From positions 23,625 to 87,624 of the forward strand of contig JBFMHP010000023.1 in NCBI GenBank assembly GCA_040752855.1: a stretch of 64,000 nt of DNA, in the 5' to 3' direction. The position numbers were made by a program, and so were the translations under genes. The first letter of the stretch is position 1. Each line of letters opens with the position of its first letter. Below the pieces are notes generated by a model. The model was given only the letters and a program-made list of their open reading frames with translations, did not search any database and was not told the DNA's origin. Positions 38,286 through 48,131 of this stretch are shown here, piece by piece. The stretch is from JBFMHP01 sp040752855. GTDB taxonomy: Bacteria > Pseudomonadota > Gammaproteobacteria > RBG-16-57-12.

Positions 38286-39382
38286 GCCCCACCCACCTCC
38301 GGCCGCCGGGGCCGCACGCTAAACCCATAGCGCCGCCCGTACAGCCACACGATCAACAGCACGACCAAGCCGTGCACCCACCACAGCCCGATCACGGAAT
38401 TGACCTTGCCCAGCGCCACCCAGGTCTTGGCCACCGCCATGATGTTCACATAGAAGACATAGATCATGATGGCCACAAACACCTTGGCGGTGCGTCCTTC
38501 GCGGGGCGAGCCCTGGCTGAGGAGCATGCCCAGCACCGTGAGCAGCAGCACCGAAAGCGGCAGCGAGATGCGCCATTGCAATTCCGCCTTGTCGGCGATG
38601 TTGTCCGAGGCCCACAGCTTGGCGATCGACAGGGCGCGGCGGCCGCGATCCTCCGGCGTGACCTCCGGTTTCTCCAGGCGCACCGCCGCCTCCTGATATT
38701 CATAAAATTTGTAATCGCCTTTGCTCCGGTCTATTTCATAGCGATAGCCGTTCTCCAGCACCAAGAACCGCTCGCCGGTTTGCGGATCGACATCCTGCCG
38801 GGAACTGGGCGCGGTAAACAAATCGATCTTGTCGCCATTGCCTTCGCTGCCCTGGATAAACACGTTCTGCATCCGCAGCCGGTCCTCGGACAGGGCCTCG
38901 ACATAAAACACCCGCTCGCCCTTGTTGATCTCGTTGAAGCCCCCGGCGCGCACACCGGTGATTTCATTGCGCGCCTTGGCCTCATCACGCAGGCGATAGT
39001 TGTATTCCTCCGACCAAGGCTTGACCAGGAAGGAAATCGCGCCGACCAAGAGGGTAAAGAGCAGCACGGGAAGCGCGATAAAACGCAGGATGCGCTGAAA
39101 GGAAACCCCCGTGGCGGCGATCACCGTCATCTCGTTGTCTTGATTCATGCGCCCGAAGGCAAGCAGAAGGGACATGAACCATGCCAGCGGCAGCAGCTCG
39201 CCCAGCGTGCCGCTGATGCGGATTGCGAGCAGCTTGTAAACCAGATCTGCCGGCATATCCCCTTCAGCCGCCGCCCCCATGGCGCGCACGAAACTCTGCC
39301 CCGCCACGACCAGCATCAGCACCAGAAATACTGCAGCGAAGGTGGTAACGAGTTCTTTGCGAATGTAACGTTTGATGATCAA
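38282..39382 (-). CDS. lptF: LPS export ABC transporter permease LptF
   Basis: 366 aa, LptF half of the LptB2FG exporter. Starts MIIKRYIRKELVTTFAAVFL; ATGVSFQRILRFIALPVLLF and SLPLSVLLLTVLGMLLSQGSPREGR are the expected helix-loop blocks, with a periplasmic domain between (about 120-270). It is divergent from pepA, as in E. coli, across 208 bp. Confidence 0.94.
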   Translation of the reverse strand: MIIKRYIRKELVTTFAAVFLVLMLVVAGQSFVRAMGAAAEGDMPADLVYKLLAIRISGTLGELLPLAWFMSLLLAFGRMNQDNEMTVIAATGVSFQRILRFIALPVLLFTLLVGAISFLVKPWSEEYNYRLRDEAKARNEITGVRAGGFNEINKGERVFYVEALSEDRLRMQNVFIQGSEGNGDKIDLFTAPSSRQDVDPQTGERFLVLENGYRYEIDRSKGDYKFYEYQEAAVRLEKPEVTPEDRGRRALSIAKLWASDNIADKAELQWRISLPLSVLLLTVLGMLLSQGSPREGRTAKVFVAIMIYVFYVNIMAVAKTWVALGKVNSVIGLWWVHGLVVLLIVWLYGRRYGFSVRPRRPEVGGA

Positions 39383-39590
39383 GATGCAACCTGCACAGGG
39401 GCCAGCATGGAACCGAAGTCATGCGGTGTCGACAGCATGGGTCTGCTTAACTAATTTTCCATTGATCCGAAATCCTGGGTGACGCGTCATTTGTTCATGA
39501 CTGTTCCCGCGTCACGGACCCTTATAATAAACTTGGACCTCGAAGATCGCATAACATAATATCAGCACCAGACTACAGAAAGGGTATGTG

Positions 39591-41093
39591 ATGGAATTTT
39601 TCGTAAAAAGCGGCGTGGCCAGCAAACAAAAAGCGGATTGCCTCATCGTCACGGTATTTGAAGACGGCACACTCGGCGCCAGCGGACAACAGATCGACAA
39701 GGCAAGCCGCGGCGCGATCCGCAGGCACCTGCGCCGCGGGGACATCGAAGGCAAGCACGGCCAGACCCTGTTGCTCCACGACCTCCCGGGCGTAAGCGCC
39801 TCCCGCGTCCTGCTGCTGGGCGGCGGCAAGGCCGAGGAGCTCACCGATGCCAAATACCGCGCCCTCATCGCCAAGGCGGTGAAAACTCTGAGCGAGACGG
39901 CCGTCAAACACGCGTGTATCGACCTCAACGATCTGACGTTCGCAGACCGCACGCCCTATTGGCTGGTACGCCTTGCGATTGAATCGGCCGGCGAGGCGGT
40001 CTATCGGTTCGATCAGTGCAAAAGCAGCAAAAGCAGAAAACATCCTCCCCTGGCCAAGATCACCTTTGCCGTCGCCACCCGCGCAGAGGAAAAGGCGTGC
40101 GAGCCCGCCATCATCCAAGGCCAGGCCATCGCCCACGGCGTGAAATTCGCCAAGGATCTCGGCAACCTGCCGGGCAATATCTGTACACCCACCTATCTCG
40201 CCAAACAGGCCCGCGACCTGATGAAACGGAGCAAGAAGCTCAAGGTCGAGGTGCTGGAAGAGGCCACGATGCGCCGCTTAGGCATGGGCTCGCTGCTGTC
40301 GGTCGCGCGTGGCAGCCGCCAACCGCCCAAGCTCATCATCCTGAAATACAACGGCGGCGTACCGAAAGACAAACCGGTCGTGCTGGTCGGCAAGGGGCTC
40401 ACTTTTGACGCCGGCGGCATCTCGCTCAAGCCGGCCGCGGCCATGGATGAGATGAAATATGACATGTGCGGCGCGGCCAGCGTGCTGGGCACCATCCAGG
40501 CCGTGATGGACATGAAACTCCCGATCAATCTGATCGGCGTGATCCCCTCGAGCGAAAACCTGCCCGATGGCAACGCCAACAAGCCGGGCGACATCGTCAC
40601 CAGCATGTCCGGCCAAACCATCGAGATCCTCAACACCGACGCCGAAGGCCGCCTGATCCTGTGCGATGCCCTCACCTATTCGGAGCGCTTCAAACCCGAG
40701 GTGGTAATCGACATCGCCACGCTCACCGGCGCCTGCGTCATCGCGCTCGGCAGCCAGGCCAGCGGCCTGATGGCCAACGACCAGGCGCTGGCCGATCAGC
40801 TGCTCGCCGCCGGCCGGGAAAGCGCCGACCGCGCCTGGCAACTGCCATTGTGGGAAGAATACCAGGATCAGCTCAAGAGCCCGTTCGCCGACGTGGCCAA
40901 CATCGGCGGCCGCGAGGCCGGCACCATCACCGGGGCGTGCTTCCTGGCGCGTTTCACCAAGAAGTTCACCTGGGCGCATCTCGATATCGCCGGCACCGCC
41001 TGGAAGAGCAGCAACACCAAGGGCGCCACCGGGCGTCCGGTGCCGTTGCTCACGCAATATCTGATCAAGCGGGTCCAGAAGCCAAAGAGATAA
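39591..41093 (+). CDS. pepA: Leucyl aminopeptidase PepA
   Basis: 500 aa M17 aminopeptidase. The metal site is complete: VGKGLTFDAGGISLKP, and the signature NTDAEGRLILCDAL. It removes N-terminal residues from peptides; E. coli PepA also binds DNA. ATG 39591 with AAAGGG upstream is chosen, although GTG 39588 is in frame. The pepA-holC-valS order is the same as in E. coli and other gammaproteobacteria. Confidence 0.96.
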   Translation: MEFFVKSGVASKQKADCLIVTVFEDGTLGASGQQIDKASRGAIRRHLRRGDIEGKHGQTLLLHDLPGVSASRVLLLGGGKAEELTDAKYRALIAKAVKTLSETAVKHACIDLNDLTFADRTPYWLVRLAIESAGEAVYRFDQCKSSKSRKHPPLAKITFAVATRAEEKACEPAIIQGQAIAHGVKFAKDLGNLPGNICTPTYLAKQARDLMKRSKKLKVEVLEEATMRRLGMGSLLSVARGSRQPPKLIILKYNGGVPKDKPVVLVGKGLTFDAGGISLKPAAAMDEMKYDMCGAASVLGTIQAVMDMKLPINLIGVIPSSENLPDGNANKPGDIVTSMSGQTIEILNTDAEGRLILCDALTYSERFKPEVVIDIATLTGACVIALGSQASGLMANDQALADQLLAAGRESADRAWQLPLWEEYQDQLKSPFADVANIGGREAGTITGACFLARFTKKFTWAHLDIAGTAWKSSNTKGATGRPVPLLTQYLIKRVQKPKR

Positions 41094-41105
41094 TGTATAT
41101 GGACT

Positions 41106-41162
41106 GTAGGAGCGAGCCCTGCTCGCGAATTGACCGGAATCGCCTGCAGGGCAGGCTCCTAC
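41106..41162. repeat. REP-C palindrome copy 1
   Basis: 57 bp: GTAGGAGCGAGCCCTGCTCGCGA and CGCCTGCAGGGCAGGCTCCTAC, an imperfect long palindrome with inner arms AGCC-CTGC. Four full copies occur in the window in two pairs. Confidence 0.85.
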
Positions 41163-41227
41163 GGCAGACATATGAACCGTCCGGCTCACGATTTACGGAT
41201 TTATCAGCCGAGCGGATATATAACACC

Positions 41228-41284
41228 CGTAGGAGCGAGCCCTGCTCGCGAACATTCGGCGATCGCCTGCAGGGCAGGCTCCTA
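41228..41284. repeat. REP-C palindrome copy 2
   Basis: 57 bp, nearly identical to copy 1 except for the central spacer, in the same orientation 65 bp away. Both lie in the pepA-holC gap. Confidence 0.85.
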
Positions 41285-41315
41285 CAAATATCGCTGACCA
41301 GATGAACAGATAATC

Positions 41316-41759
41316 ATGACCCAAGTCGATTTCTACATCCTGCCGGATCAACACACCGGCGCGCGCGAGGCCTTCGCCTGTCGCGTGATCGAGAAGGCCT
41401 ATCAGAAAGGTCACTACGTCTACGTCCACACTGAATCAACGGAACAGGCGCGCTACCTGGACGAAAAACTATGGACCTTCCGTGACGGCAGTTTCGTCCC
41501 GCACTTCCTTGCAGAGGAAGCCGGCGAGACCAACACCCCGGTGCTGATCGGCCATCAGGGCGAACCTCCGCTCGAGGCCGATGTGCTGGTCAATCTCGCC
41601 AAGGACGTGCCGCTGTTCTTCAGCCGTTTCCTGCGCGTGGCCGAGATCATCGGCGAAGACGAGGAACAAAAGCGCCACGGCCGGGAGCGCTTCCGGTTTT
41701 ACCGGGATCGCGGCTATCCGCTAAACTCTCACAAGATCGAATCAGGCAATGCCTCATGA
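41316..41759 (+). CDS. holC: DNA polymerase III chi subunit
   Basis: 147 aa. Chi links the clamp loader to single-strand binding protein. Family marks: MTQVDFYILPD, CRVIEKAYQKGHYVYVHTES, LDEKLWTFRDGSFVPH and the C-terminal FFSRFLRVAEII followed by GRERFRFYRDRGYPL. Lies between pepA and valS as usual. Stop overlaps the next gene (ATGA). Confidence 0.95.
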   Translation: MTQVDFYILPDQHTGAREAFACRVIEKAYQKGHYVYVHTESTEQARYLDEKLWTFRDGSFVPHFLAEEAGETNTPVLIGHQGEPPLEADVLVNLAKDVPLFFSRFLRVAEIIGEDEEQKRHGRERFRFYRDRGYPLNSHKIESGNAS

Positions 41760-42103
41760 GTGAAAACACCCCTCCCAAGCATCCGAACATCCCGCTGCTG
41801 AATGACCCGGTCCGAGAAGAGGCGCCGCCGACGCTCAGTGTCAATATCCCGGTCCTCGACGAAATCCTTACCCAGGAGGCCTTGGAAAAAATCCTCTCCT
41901 CCAGCTTCGATCTGCCGGAGCAAATGCAAAAGGAGCTGATCGAGCGCATCACGCAGCAGGTGCAAAACCGTTTGAGCCTCACCCTGCCGAAGCTGATGCT
42001 GCTGCTGCAAAAAGAAATCATCCAAGGGGTCCACAAGCATATCGCCGAGGCGTTGCCGGAGATCCTCAAGGAACTTGGCAAGCCCGACACGCACAAACCA
42101 TAG
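41756..42103 (+). CDS. Conserved hypothetical protein between holC and valS
   Basis: 115 aa. N-terminal Pro-rich tail (NTPPKHPNIPLLNDPV), a VNIPVLDEIL motif, then two amphipathic helices (PEQMQKELIERITQQVQNRL, EIIQGVHKHIAEALPEILKE). Cytoplasmic, no known catalytic motif. The ATGA overlap with holC implies joint translation and perhaps a replisome-related role; this is inference. Confidence 0.75.
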   Translation: MSENTPPKHPNIPLLNDPVREEAPPTLSVNIPVLDEILTQEALEKILSSSFDLPEQMQKELIERITQQVQNRLSLTLPKLMLLLQKEIIQGVHKHIAEALPEILKELGKPDTHKP

Positions 42104-42203
42104 TACCGCCTGTCCATCGCGGGTATAATAGCGGCCTGTTTTTTTGTCATGGCGATCTCCCGCCACCCACCCGAATCGAAGAACCGAGACACACGCCAAA
42201 GCG

Positions 42204-45017
42204 ATGGAAAAGACCTACACTCCGCAATCAATCGAGCAACGCTGGTATCAAACCTGGGAAGAAAAGGGCTACTTTGCGCCGCAAGGCGGCGATACGCCCT
42301 ATTGCATCATGATCCCCCCGCCCAACGTCACCGGCAGTCTGCATATGGGTCACGCCTTCCAGGACACCATCATGGACGCGCTGATTCGCTACCACCGCAT
42401 GAAGGGCGACAACACCCTGTGGCAGCCGGGCACCGACCACGCCGGTATCGCCACGCAGATGGTAGTCGAGCGCCAGTTGAACGCCGAAGGCAAGACCCGG
42501 CACGATCTGGGGCGCGATAAATTCATCGAACGCGTCTGGCAATGGAAGGGCGAATCCGGCGGGACCATCACGCGCCAATTGCGCCGCATGGGCGCCTCGG
42601 TCGACTGGTCGCGCGAGCGCTTCACCATGGATGAAGGCCTGTCCAATGCGGTCACGGAAGTCTTCGTGCGCCTGCACGAGGAAGGTCTGATCTATCGCGG
42701 CAAACGTCTTGTGAACTGGGACCCGGTGCTGCACACCGCCGTCTCCGATCTCGAGGTCATCTCACAGGAAGAAAACGGCTACCTGTGGCACATGAAATAC
42801 CCGCTGGTCAACGGCACCGGCCACTTGATCGTCGCCACCACGCGCCCCGAGACCCTGCTGGGTGATGCGGCTGTAGCCGTACATCCGGGGGACGAGCGCT
42901 ACAAACACCTGATCGGCCAGCTGGTGAAGCTCCCGCTCACTGAACGCACCATCCCCATCATCGCCGACGAATACGTCGATCCCGAATTCGGCACCGGTTG
43001 CGTGAAGATTACGCCCGCGCACGACTTCAACGACTATCAAGTGTGGCTGCGCCACCGCAATGAAAACAATATCTCCGCGCTGCCCAACGGCGGTCTGATC
43101 AACATCTTCACCATCGATGCCGCGATCATCGGGGCCAACGACGAACACGGCAAGCTGATCCCGGAGGACTTCCACGAACTCGATCGTTATGAAGCTCGCA
43201 AGCTGATCCTGGAAGAACTCGGCGCCCTGGGCCTGCTGGAGAAGACCGACGACCACAAGCTGATGGTGCCGCGTGGGGATCGCTCCGGCGCAGTCATCGA
43301 GCCCTTCCTCACCGACCAATGGTATGTAAAGACCGCCCCGCTGGCAGAACCAGCGATCAAGGCAGTAGAAGACGGCTCGATCCGTTTCGTGCCGGAGAAC
43401 TGGAAGAACACCTATTTCGAGTGGATGCGCAACATCGAAGACTGGTGCATCTCGCGACAGATCTGGTGGGGCCATCGCATCCCAGCGTGGTATGACGACA
43501 AAGGCGATGTCTATGTCGGCCGTTCCGAGGCCGAGGTGCGTACCAAACACAAGCTCGGCGCCGAGGTCGAACTCAGGCAAGACGAAGACGTGCTCGACAC
43601 CTGGTTCTCCTCCGCCCTGTGGACCTTCTCCACCCTGGGCTGGCCGGAGCAGACCCCGGAGCTCAAAACCTTCCACCCCACCTCAGTGCTGGTCACGGGC
43701 TTTGACATCATCTTCTTCTGGGTCGCCCGCATGATCATGATGGGGCTCAAATTCACCGGGCAGGTCCCCTTCAAAGAAGTGTACGTCCACGGCCTAGTGC
43801 GCGACTCGCAAGGCCAGAAGATGTCCAAGTCCAAGGGTAATGTGCTCGACCCGATCGACATCATCGACGGCATTGACCTCGAATCCCTGGTCAAGAAACG
43901 CACCTCCGGCATGATGCAGCCGCAATTGGCCGCCAAGATCGAAAAGGCCACGCGCAAGGAATTCCCCGAGGGCATCCCGGCGTTTGGCACCGACGCGCTG
44001 CGCTTTACCTTCGCCGCACTCGCCTCCACCGGGCGCGACATCAATTTCGACATGAATCGCATCGAGGGCTACCGCAATTTCTGCAACAAGCTGTGGAACG
44101 CCGCGCGCTATGTACTGATGAATACCGAAGGCTACGACTGCGGCAAGGGCGACCTTCCGGTAGAGCTGTCCACCGCTGACAAATGGATCATCTCGCGCCT
44201 GCAACGCGCCGAAAAATCGGTGGCCAATGCAATCGACAACTATCGCTTCGACCACGCCGCGCAGACCATTTACGAATTCACCTGGAACGAATACTGCGAC
44301 TGGTATCTGGAGCTGTCCAAACCAGTGTTGACCGGAGAAAGTTCCGAGGCCGCCAAGCGCGGTACGCGCCGCACCCTGGTACGCGTGCTGGAGACCCTGC
44401 TGCGCCTGGCCCACCCGATCACGCCGTATGTGACCGAAGAGATCTGGCAGCGCGTGGCGCCGCTGGCCGGACAGCCCGGTGAAACCATCATGCTACAACC
44501 CTACCCGGTTGCTGACGAGAGCAAAATCGACGAGGCCGCCGAGGCCGAAATGCAATGGGTGATGGACTTCATCATCGGCGTGCGCAAGATCCGCTCCGGC
44601 ATGAACATCCCGCCGGGCAAACCGCTGCCGGTGCTGCTGCAAAACGGCTCAACGACCGACCAGCAACGCCTGGCGCGCAACGCCACCTTCCTGTCGGTGC
44701 TGGCCAAGACCGAATCCATCACTTGGCTCAATGCCGGGGAAGAAGCGCCCGAGTCCGCCATTTCATTGATCGGCGAAATGAAGCTGCTGGTGCCAATGGC
44801 AGGCCTGATCGACAAAGAAGCCGAACTGGCGCGCCTGGACAAACAGATCGCCAAGCTGGAGAAAGACATCACCAGCGGCGAGACCAAACTCGCCAACCCC
44901 GGCTTCGTCGATAAGGCCCCGCCTGCGGTCGTGGAAAAGGAACGCGAACGCATCCAGGAGCTGCGCAACTCGCTCGACCAGCTCCAGGAACAACGCGCCA
45001 AGATCCAGGCCATCTGA
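42204..45017 (+). CDS. valS: Valyl-tRNA synthetase
   Basis: 937 aa class I synthetase. HIGH motif as [19 protein letters not shown] in [14 protein letters not shown], editing domain region [20 protein letters not shown], and the C-terminal coiled-coil arm ([19 protein letters not shown]). Start ATG 42204 ([20 protein letters not shown]). TATAAT at 42124-42129 may be part of its own promoter. Confidence 0.97.
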   Translation: MEKTYTPQSIEQRWYQTWEEKGYFAPQGGDTPYCIMIPPPNVTGSLHMGHAFQDTIMDALIRYHRMKGDNTLWQPGTDHAGIATQMVVERQLNAEGKTRHDLGRDKFIERVWQWKGESGGTITRQLRRMGASVDWSRERFTMDEGLSNAVTEVFVRLHEEGLIYRGKRLVNWDPVLHTAVSDLEVISQEENGYLWHMKYPLVNGTGHLIVATTRPETLLGDAAVAVHPGDERYKHLIGQLVKLPLTERTIPIIADEYVDPEFGTGCVKITPAHDFNDYQVWLRHRNENNISALPNGGLINIFTIDAAIIGANDEHGKLIPEDFHELDRYEARKLILEELGALGLLEKTDDHKLMVPRGDRSGAVIEPFLTDQWYVKTAPLAEPAIKAVEDGSIRFVPENWKNTYFEWMRNIEDWCISRQIWWGHRIPAWYDDKGDVYVGRSEAEVRTKHKLGAEVELRQDEDVLDTWFSSALWTFSTLGWPEQTPELKTFHPTSVLVTGFDIIFFWVARMIMMGLKFTGQVPFKEVYVHGLVRDSQGQKMSKSKGNVLDPIDIIDGIDLESLVKKRTSGMMQPQLAAKIEKATRKEFPEGIPAFGTDALRFTFAALASTGRDINFDMNRIEGYRNFCNKLWNAARYVLMNTEGYDCGKGDLPVELSTADKWIISRLQRAEKSVANAIDNYRFDHAAQTIYEFTWNEYCDWYLELSKPVLTGESSEAAKRGTRRTLVRVLETLLRLAHPITPYVTEEIWQRVAPLAGQPGETIMLQPYPVADESKIDEAAEAEMQWVMDFIIGVRKIRSGMNIPPGKPLPVLLQNGSTTDQQRLARNATFLSVLAKTESITWLNAGEEAPESAISLIGEMKLLVPMAGLIDKEAELARLDKQIAKLEKDITSGETKLANPGFVDKAPPAVVEKERERIQELRNSLDQLQEQRAKIQAI

Positions 45018-45274
45018 TGGAATGCCGCATCGGGTGCGGTGCCTGCTGCATCGCACCCTCCATCAGCTCACCAATCCCCGGCATGCCCACGGGCAAACCC
45101 GCCGGCGTGCGCTGCATCCAGCTGACGCCCGACAATCGTTGCAAACTCTTCAACGACCCCGCCCGGCCCCTCGTCTGCCAGCGCTTTGCGCCAAGCGCGC
45201 AGACCTGCGGGGAAGACAACGCATTTGCCCTGCACTATCTGGCGCGCCTGGAACGCGACACCGCAAGTCACTGA
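45017..45274 (+). CDS. YkgJ-family cysteine cluster protein
   Basis: 85 aa. The cluster CRIGCGACC near the N-terminus, followed by GVRCIQLTPDNRCKLF and the Cys in PLVCQRF, gives the CxxxCxxCC-type pattern thought to bind zinc or an iron-sulfur centre. Function unknown. Its ATG uses the last A of the valS TGA stop (1-nt overlap), so it is coupled to valS. Confidence 0.85.
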   Translation: MECRIGCGACCIAPSISSPIPGMPTGKPAGVRCIQLTPDNRCKLFNDPARPLVCQRFAPSAQTCGEDNAFALHYLARLERDTASH

Positions 45275-45299
45275 GAGACACGCGCCGCGCTCAACCATG

Positions 45300-45315
45300 T
45301 GTGATCCGGATCACA
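45300..45315. promoter_or_regulatory. Perfect CRP/Vfr-type palindrome upstream of cheD
   Basis: TGTGATCCGGATCACA is a perfect inverted repeat and fits TGTGA-N6-TCACA exactly; the flanks (AT before, TTT after) also match the extended CRP consensus. It lies about 60 nt before the nearest candidate cheD start. Confidence 0.65.
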
Positions 45316-45432
45316 TTTTTCCGAATTCAAATCAACCTAGCTCGTCATTCTCCGACAACTTTAGTACGCAAATTCATGAATCAGCGCATAGTGGGCTCAG
45401 CCCACGGCACTGCACAAAGCCAAGGAACCCAT

Positions 45433-46074
45433 GTGCTAGAGTCAACCCGCAAAGCGCCAACGACAACAAACCCACCGCCAGCCATCAGTGGATTCAACCA
45501 CATCAAGCGCTCGTGGGACCCGACACGGAAGATCTTCATCGCCCGCATCATGCCCGGCGAGGTCTATGTCACACGCACTCATGAATTGATCTCGACCTTG
45601 CTCGGCTCATGTATCGCGGTCTGCATGCTTGACAAGGTGAATAAGATCGGCGGCATGAATCATTTCATGCTCCCTGCGGGCGCAAATCCCAAAGCGGCGC
45701 AGGAAAACGCCAACTACGGCCTATACGCGATGGAATTGCTCATTAACAGCATCATGAAAAACGGCGGCCAGCGGCAACACCTCGAGGCCAAGGTCTTCGG
45801 CGGAGGCAATGTGCTGAAAGGCGTCAATTCCAACGTCGGCGGCAAAAACATCGAATTCGTGACCACCTTCCTCAGACAAGAACGCATCCCGATCCTCAGC
45901 CAGAACACGGGCGCCAGTTGCGCACAGCAGGTGTATTACCATCCGCTCAGCGGCGATGCCTTTGCCATCCTGCAAGAGCAGGCATCAGCACCGCAAATCA
46001 AGGCCGCGGAAAAGGCCTATCACGACAAGATCAACAAAGAAATCGAAGAATCGAGCATCACCTTCTTCGACTAG
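45433..46074 (+). CDS. cheD: Chemoreceptor glutamine deamidase CheD
   Basis: 213 aa. CheD deamidates receptor glutamines, tuning adaptation. Motifs: MPGEVYVTRTHELISTLLGSCIAVC with the catalytic Cys, GGMNHFMLP with the His, and EAKVFGGGNVL. GTG 45433 is preferred (AAGGA 6 nt upstream and a family-like length); ATG 45376 would add 19 residues but has no ribosome site. The gene is alone, 43 kb from the che operon. It lies between a CRP-like site and a TIR element whose left end covers the stop codon. Confidence 0.9.
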   Translation: MLESTRKAPTTTNPPPAISGFNHIKRSWDPTRKIFIARIMPGEVYVTRTHELISTLLGSCIAVCMLDKVNKIGGMNHFMLPAGANPKAAQENANYGLYAMELLINSIMKNGGQRQHLEAKVFGGGNVLKGVNSNVGGKNIEFVTTFLRQERIPILSQNTGASCAQQVYYHPLSGDAFAILQEQASAPQIKAAEKAYHDKINKEIEESSITFFD

Positions 46075-46255
46075 CACGGATATTTCACCACGAGTCGTCG
46101 CGAGGGCGCGTAAGGCATTGAGGATTCGGGACGCACGGAGCTTTTGACGGTGAAGGCATACTCGACGCTATATCGAACCGGCAAAAGCGAGTACGTCACG
46201 AAGATTCAAAGGATTACGCGGCCGCAGTAGATTCGTGGTGAAATATCCGGGCTAG
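46071..46255. mobile_element. MITE-like element with 23-bp terminal inverted repeats
   Basis: Left end CTAGCACGGATATTTCACCA-CGA (46071-46093) matches the reverse complement of 46233-46255 at 22 of 23 positions. The 139 bp inside has no ORF. The TAG of the left CTAG is the cheD stop codon. Size and structure fit a non-autonomous miniature element; no transposase for it is in the window. Confidence 0.65.
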
Positions 46256-46269
46256 CCTCCTCCAGGCCG

Positions 46270-46533
46270 TCAGAGACGTGAAAGGATGTCGCGGGCAAAA
46301 CACGGCTTGTAATTCAACCGCAAACCCAATGACTTTTTGTAAACATGAAGCCGTACGTTGAGCTGCCGGACATAGCTCTCGACATAGCTCGTCACCTCAT
46401 GCAATGATCCGACGCGGTATCCGACTATCTTGCAGCCGCCGTCGGTGATGATATAGGTGAAACACTCTCCTACAGTACCGATGGCGGCAGGCCAGTTGTC
46501 ACTGTGCACAATGCTCTCGATGCGATATGTCAT
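46270..46533 (-). CDS. Hypothetical protein
   Basis: 87 aa, small soluble alpha/beta protein: TYRIESIVHSDNWPAAIGTV, CFTYIITDGGCKIVGYRVGS, then a basic C-terminal part (YKKSLGLRLNYKP). Not recognised. ATG 46533 is chosen because GGGG lies upstream; the frame is open to 46581. No operon partner. Confidence 0.55.
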   Translation of the reverse strand: MTYRIESIVHSDNWPAAIGTVGECFTYIITDGGCKIVGYRVGSLHEVTSYVESYVRQLNVRLHVYKKSLGLRLNYKPCFARDILSRL

Positions 46534-46692
46534 GACGTTTTCCCCTTGAGTGGGCCACACGGGCTTGCATCTTTCATCCAAAGTGAAATGCGCGGGTTAT
46601 ACGGCAACATCATAAATTCAACGCGCGCGATTGAAGATAGACATCGTTTGTTAAGGAAGTATTGCAGCGATGTGATGTTTTGATGACGATAG

Positions 46693-47349
46693 CTAGAACG
46701 GCGGCAAAGAGGAAAATGGGACTAGCTGCCGCGTCGCTGGATGGATGAAAGAAATATGGCAGGCGTGTAGCAATAAACGATCGGACTTCCTTTGCACGAA
46801 CTCGTCCGCATACAGAAGATCCCCCAGAATCGCATGACCGAGCGCGCGCATGTGCAGACGCAACTGGTGCGAACGCCCGGTGATCGGCGTCAACTCGACA
46901 CGGGTGGTTTTATGGGCGTAGTCGCGTTCCACCACCCGATAACGGGTGTGCGCTGCCTTGCCATGCTCATGATCAATCTTCTGACGCGGGCGATTCGGCC
47001 AATCGGTGATCATCGGCAAGGTGATTTCGCCCTGGGCCGATTCGACCAGCCCGTCCACAACCGCGAGGTAATGTTTGGTCACCTGGCGCCGTTCGAACAG
47101 CATGCCGAGGGCGCGCTGCATTTCCTTGCCACGCGCCATGACCATGAGCCCCGAGGTCTCCATGTCCAGGCGATGCACGACCAAGGCATCGGTAAAACGC
47201 GCCTGCACCCGCGCCGCCAAACAATCCTGTTTGTCCGGCCCCCGGCCGGGCACGGAAAGCAGGCCGCTCGGTTTGTTCAGCACCAGCAGGGCCTCATCCG
47301 CGTGGATGATCTCCAGACCTGAATCCGGCGGTGGCGTGTAATTACTCAT
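46693..47349 (-). CDS. rluA: Dual-specificity rRNA/tRNA pseudouridine synthase RluA
   Basis: 218 aa, the RluA size class without an S4 domain. Catalytic motif VVHRLDMETSGLMVMA, NKPSGLLSVPGRG at the N-terminus, and RVELTPITGRSHQLRLHM. E. coli RluA modifies U746 of 23S rRNA and U32 of tRNAs. It is divergent from marC. Confidence 0.92.
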   Translation of the reverse strand: MSNYTPPPDSGLEIIHADEALLVLNKPSGLLSVPGRGPDKQDCLAARVQARFTDALVVHRLDMETSGLMVMARGKEMQRALGMLFERRQVTKHYLAVVDGLVESAQGEITLPMITDWPNRPRQKIDHEHGKAAHTRYRVVERDYAHKTTRVELTPITGRSHQLRLHMRALGHAILGDLLYADEFVQRKSDRLLLHACHISFIHPATRQLVPFSSLPPF

Positions 47350-47399
47350 AATTCAAAAATCACAGCGGGCATGACGGGCCAACATTGTCAGTATTTGTT

Positions 47400-47428
47400 T
47401 TGCAACGGCTCCATACTCTGATTACAAT
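47400..47428 (+). promoter_or_regulatory. Likely sigma-70 promoter of marC
   Basis: TTGCAA, 17 nt, TACAAT, ending 56 nt before the marC start. Both hexamers fit 4 to 5 of 6 consensus positions. Confidence 0.55.
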
Positions 47429-47484
47429 CCCTGGAACTTTCGACGAGACACCGCGTCGACACATCACAGCGGCGGACCCCAGCG

Positions 47485-48105
47485 ATGGATTTTCTTATCC
47501 ATATCTTCATCACCATGTTCATCGTCATCGATCCGATCGGGGTCGCGTCGATCTTCATCGCCATGGTGCGCGGCAGCGATCCCGCCTTCCGTCGCGCCAT
47601 GGCGCTGCGCAGCACGGCGATCGCCTCGATTATCCTGTTGATCTTTTTCTTCACCGGCGACAGCCTGCTGCACATGCTCGGCATCAGCCTGCCCGCCTTT
47701 CGCATCGCCGGTGGCGCCTTGCTGTTCCTGCTCGCCATCGACATGGTGTTCGCGCGCCACTCGGGCCTGCGCTCCACGACGGCCGGCGAGCAGCAGGAGG
47801 CCGTGCACAAGCACGACATCTCCGTCTTCCCTCTCGCCTTTCCGCTGATCGCGGGGCCGGGGGCGCTGACCACCGTGCTGCTGATGTCGACCACGCCGAG
47901 CACCACGCCGATTTTCATCGGCATGTTCCTCATCCTGCTCTTCGTGCTCGGTCTGACGCTGGTCTCCTTGCTCTATGCCTCGAAGATCTCCGACTTGCTC
48001 GGCGAGACCGGCGTCAATGTCATCAGCCGTCTGTTCGGGCTGATCCTGGCCGCGCTGGCGGTGCAGTATGTCATGGATGGCTTGAAGGCTGCATTCGCGC
48101 CATAA
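47485..48105 (+). CDS. MarC-family integral membrane protein
   Basis: 206 aa with six predicted membrane helices. Family marks: FITMFIVIDPIGVASIFIAM at the start and FPLAFPLIAGPGALTTVLL in the fourth helix region. MarC proteins were once linked to multiple antibiotic resistance, but their function remains unproven. ATG 47485 (MDFLIHIF) is chosen. Convergent with the MFS gene, 26 nt apart. Confidence 0.9.
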   Translation: MDFLIHIFITMFIVIDPIGVASIFIAMVRGSDPAFRRAMALRSTAIASIILLIFFFTGDSLLHMLGISLPAFRIAGGALLFLLAIDMVFARHSGLRSTTAGEQQEAVHKHDISVFPLAFPLIAGPGALTTVLLMSTTPSTTPIFIGMFLILLFVLGLTLVSLLYASKISDLLGETGVNVISRLFGLILAALAVQYVMDGLKAAFAP

Positions 48106-48131
48106 GCGCAGCGTTTGCCACCGCGCTCGGT

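Noticed and set aside
38372..39454. 360-aa frame antisense to lptF
   Set aside because: Covers lptF in the opposite strand, His/Gln-rich, no motif.
45376..45432. Alternative ATG start for cheD
   Set aside because: No ribosome site; GTG 45433 has AAGGA at good spacing and gives the usual CheD length.
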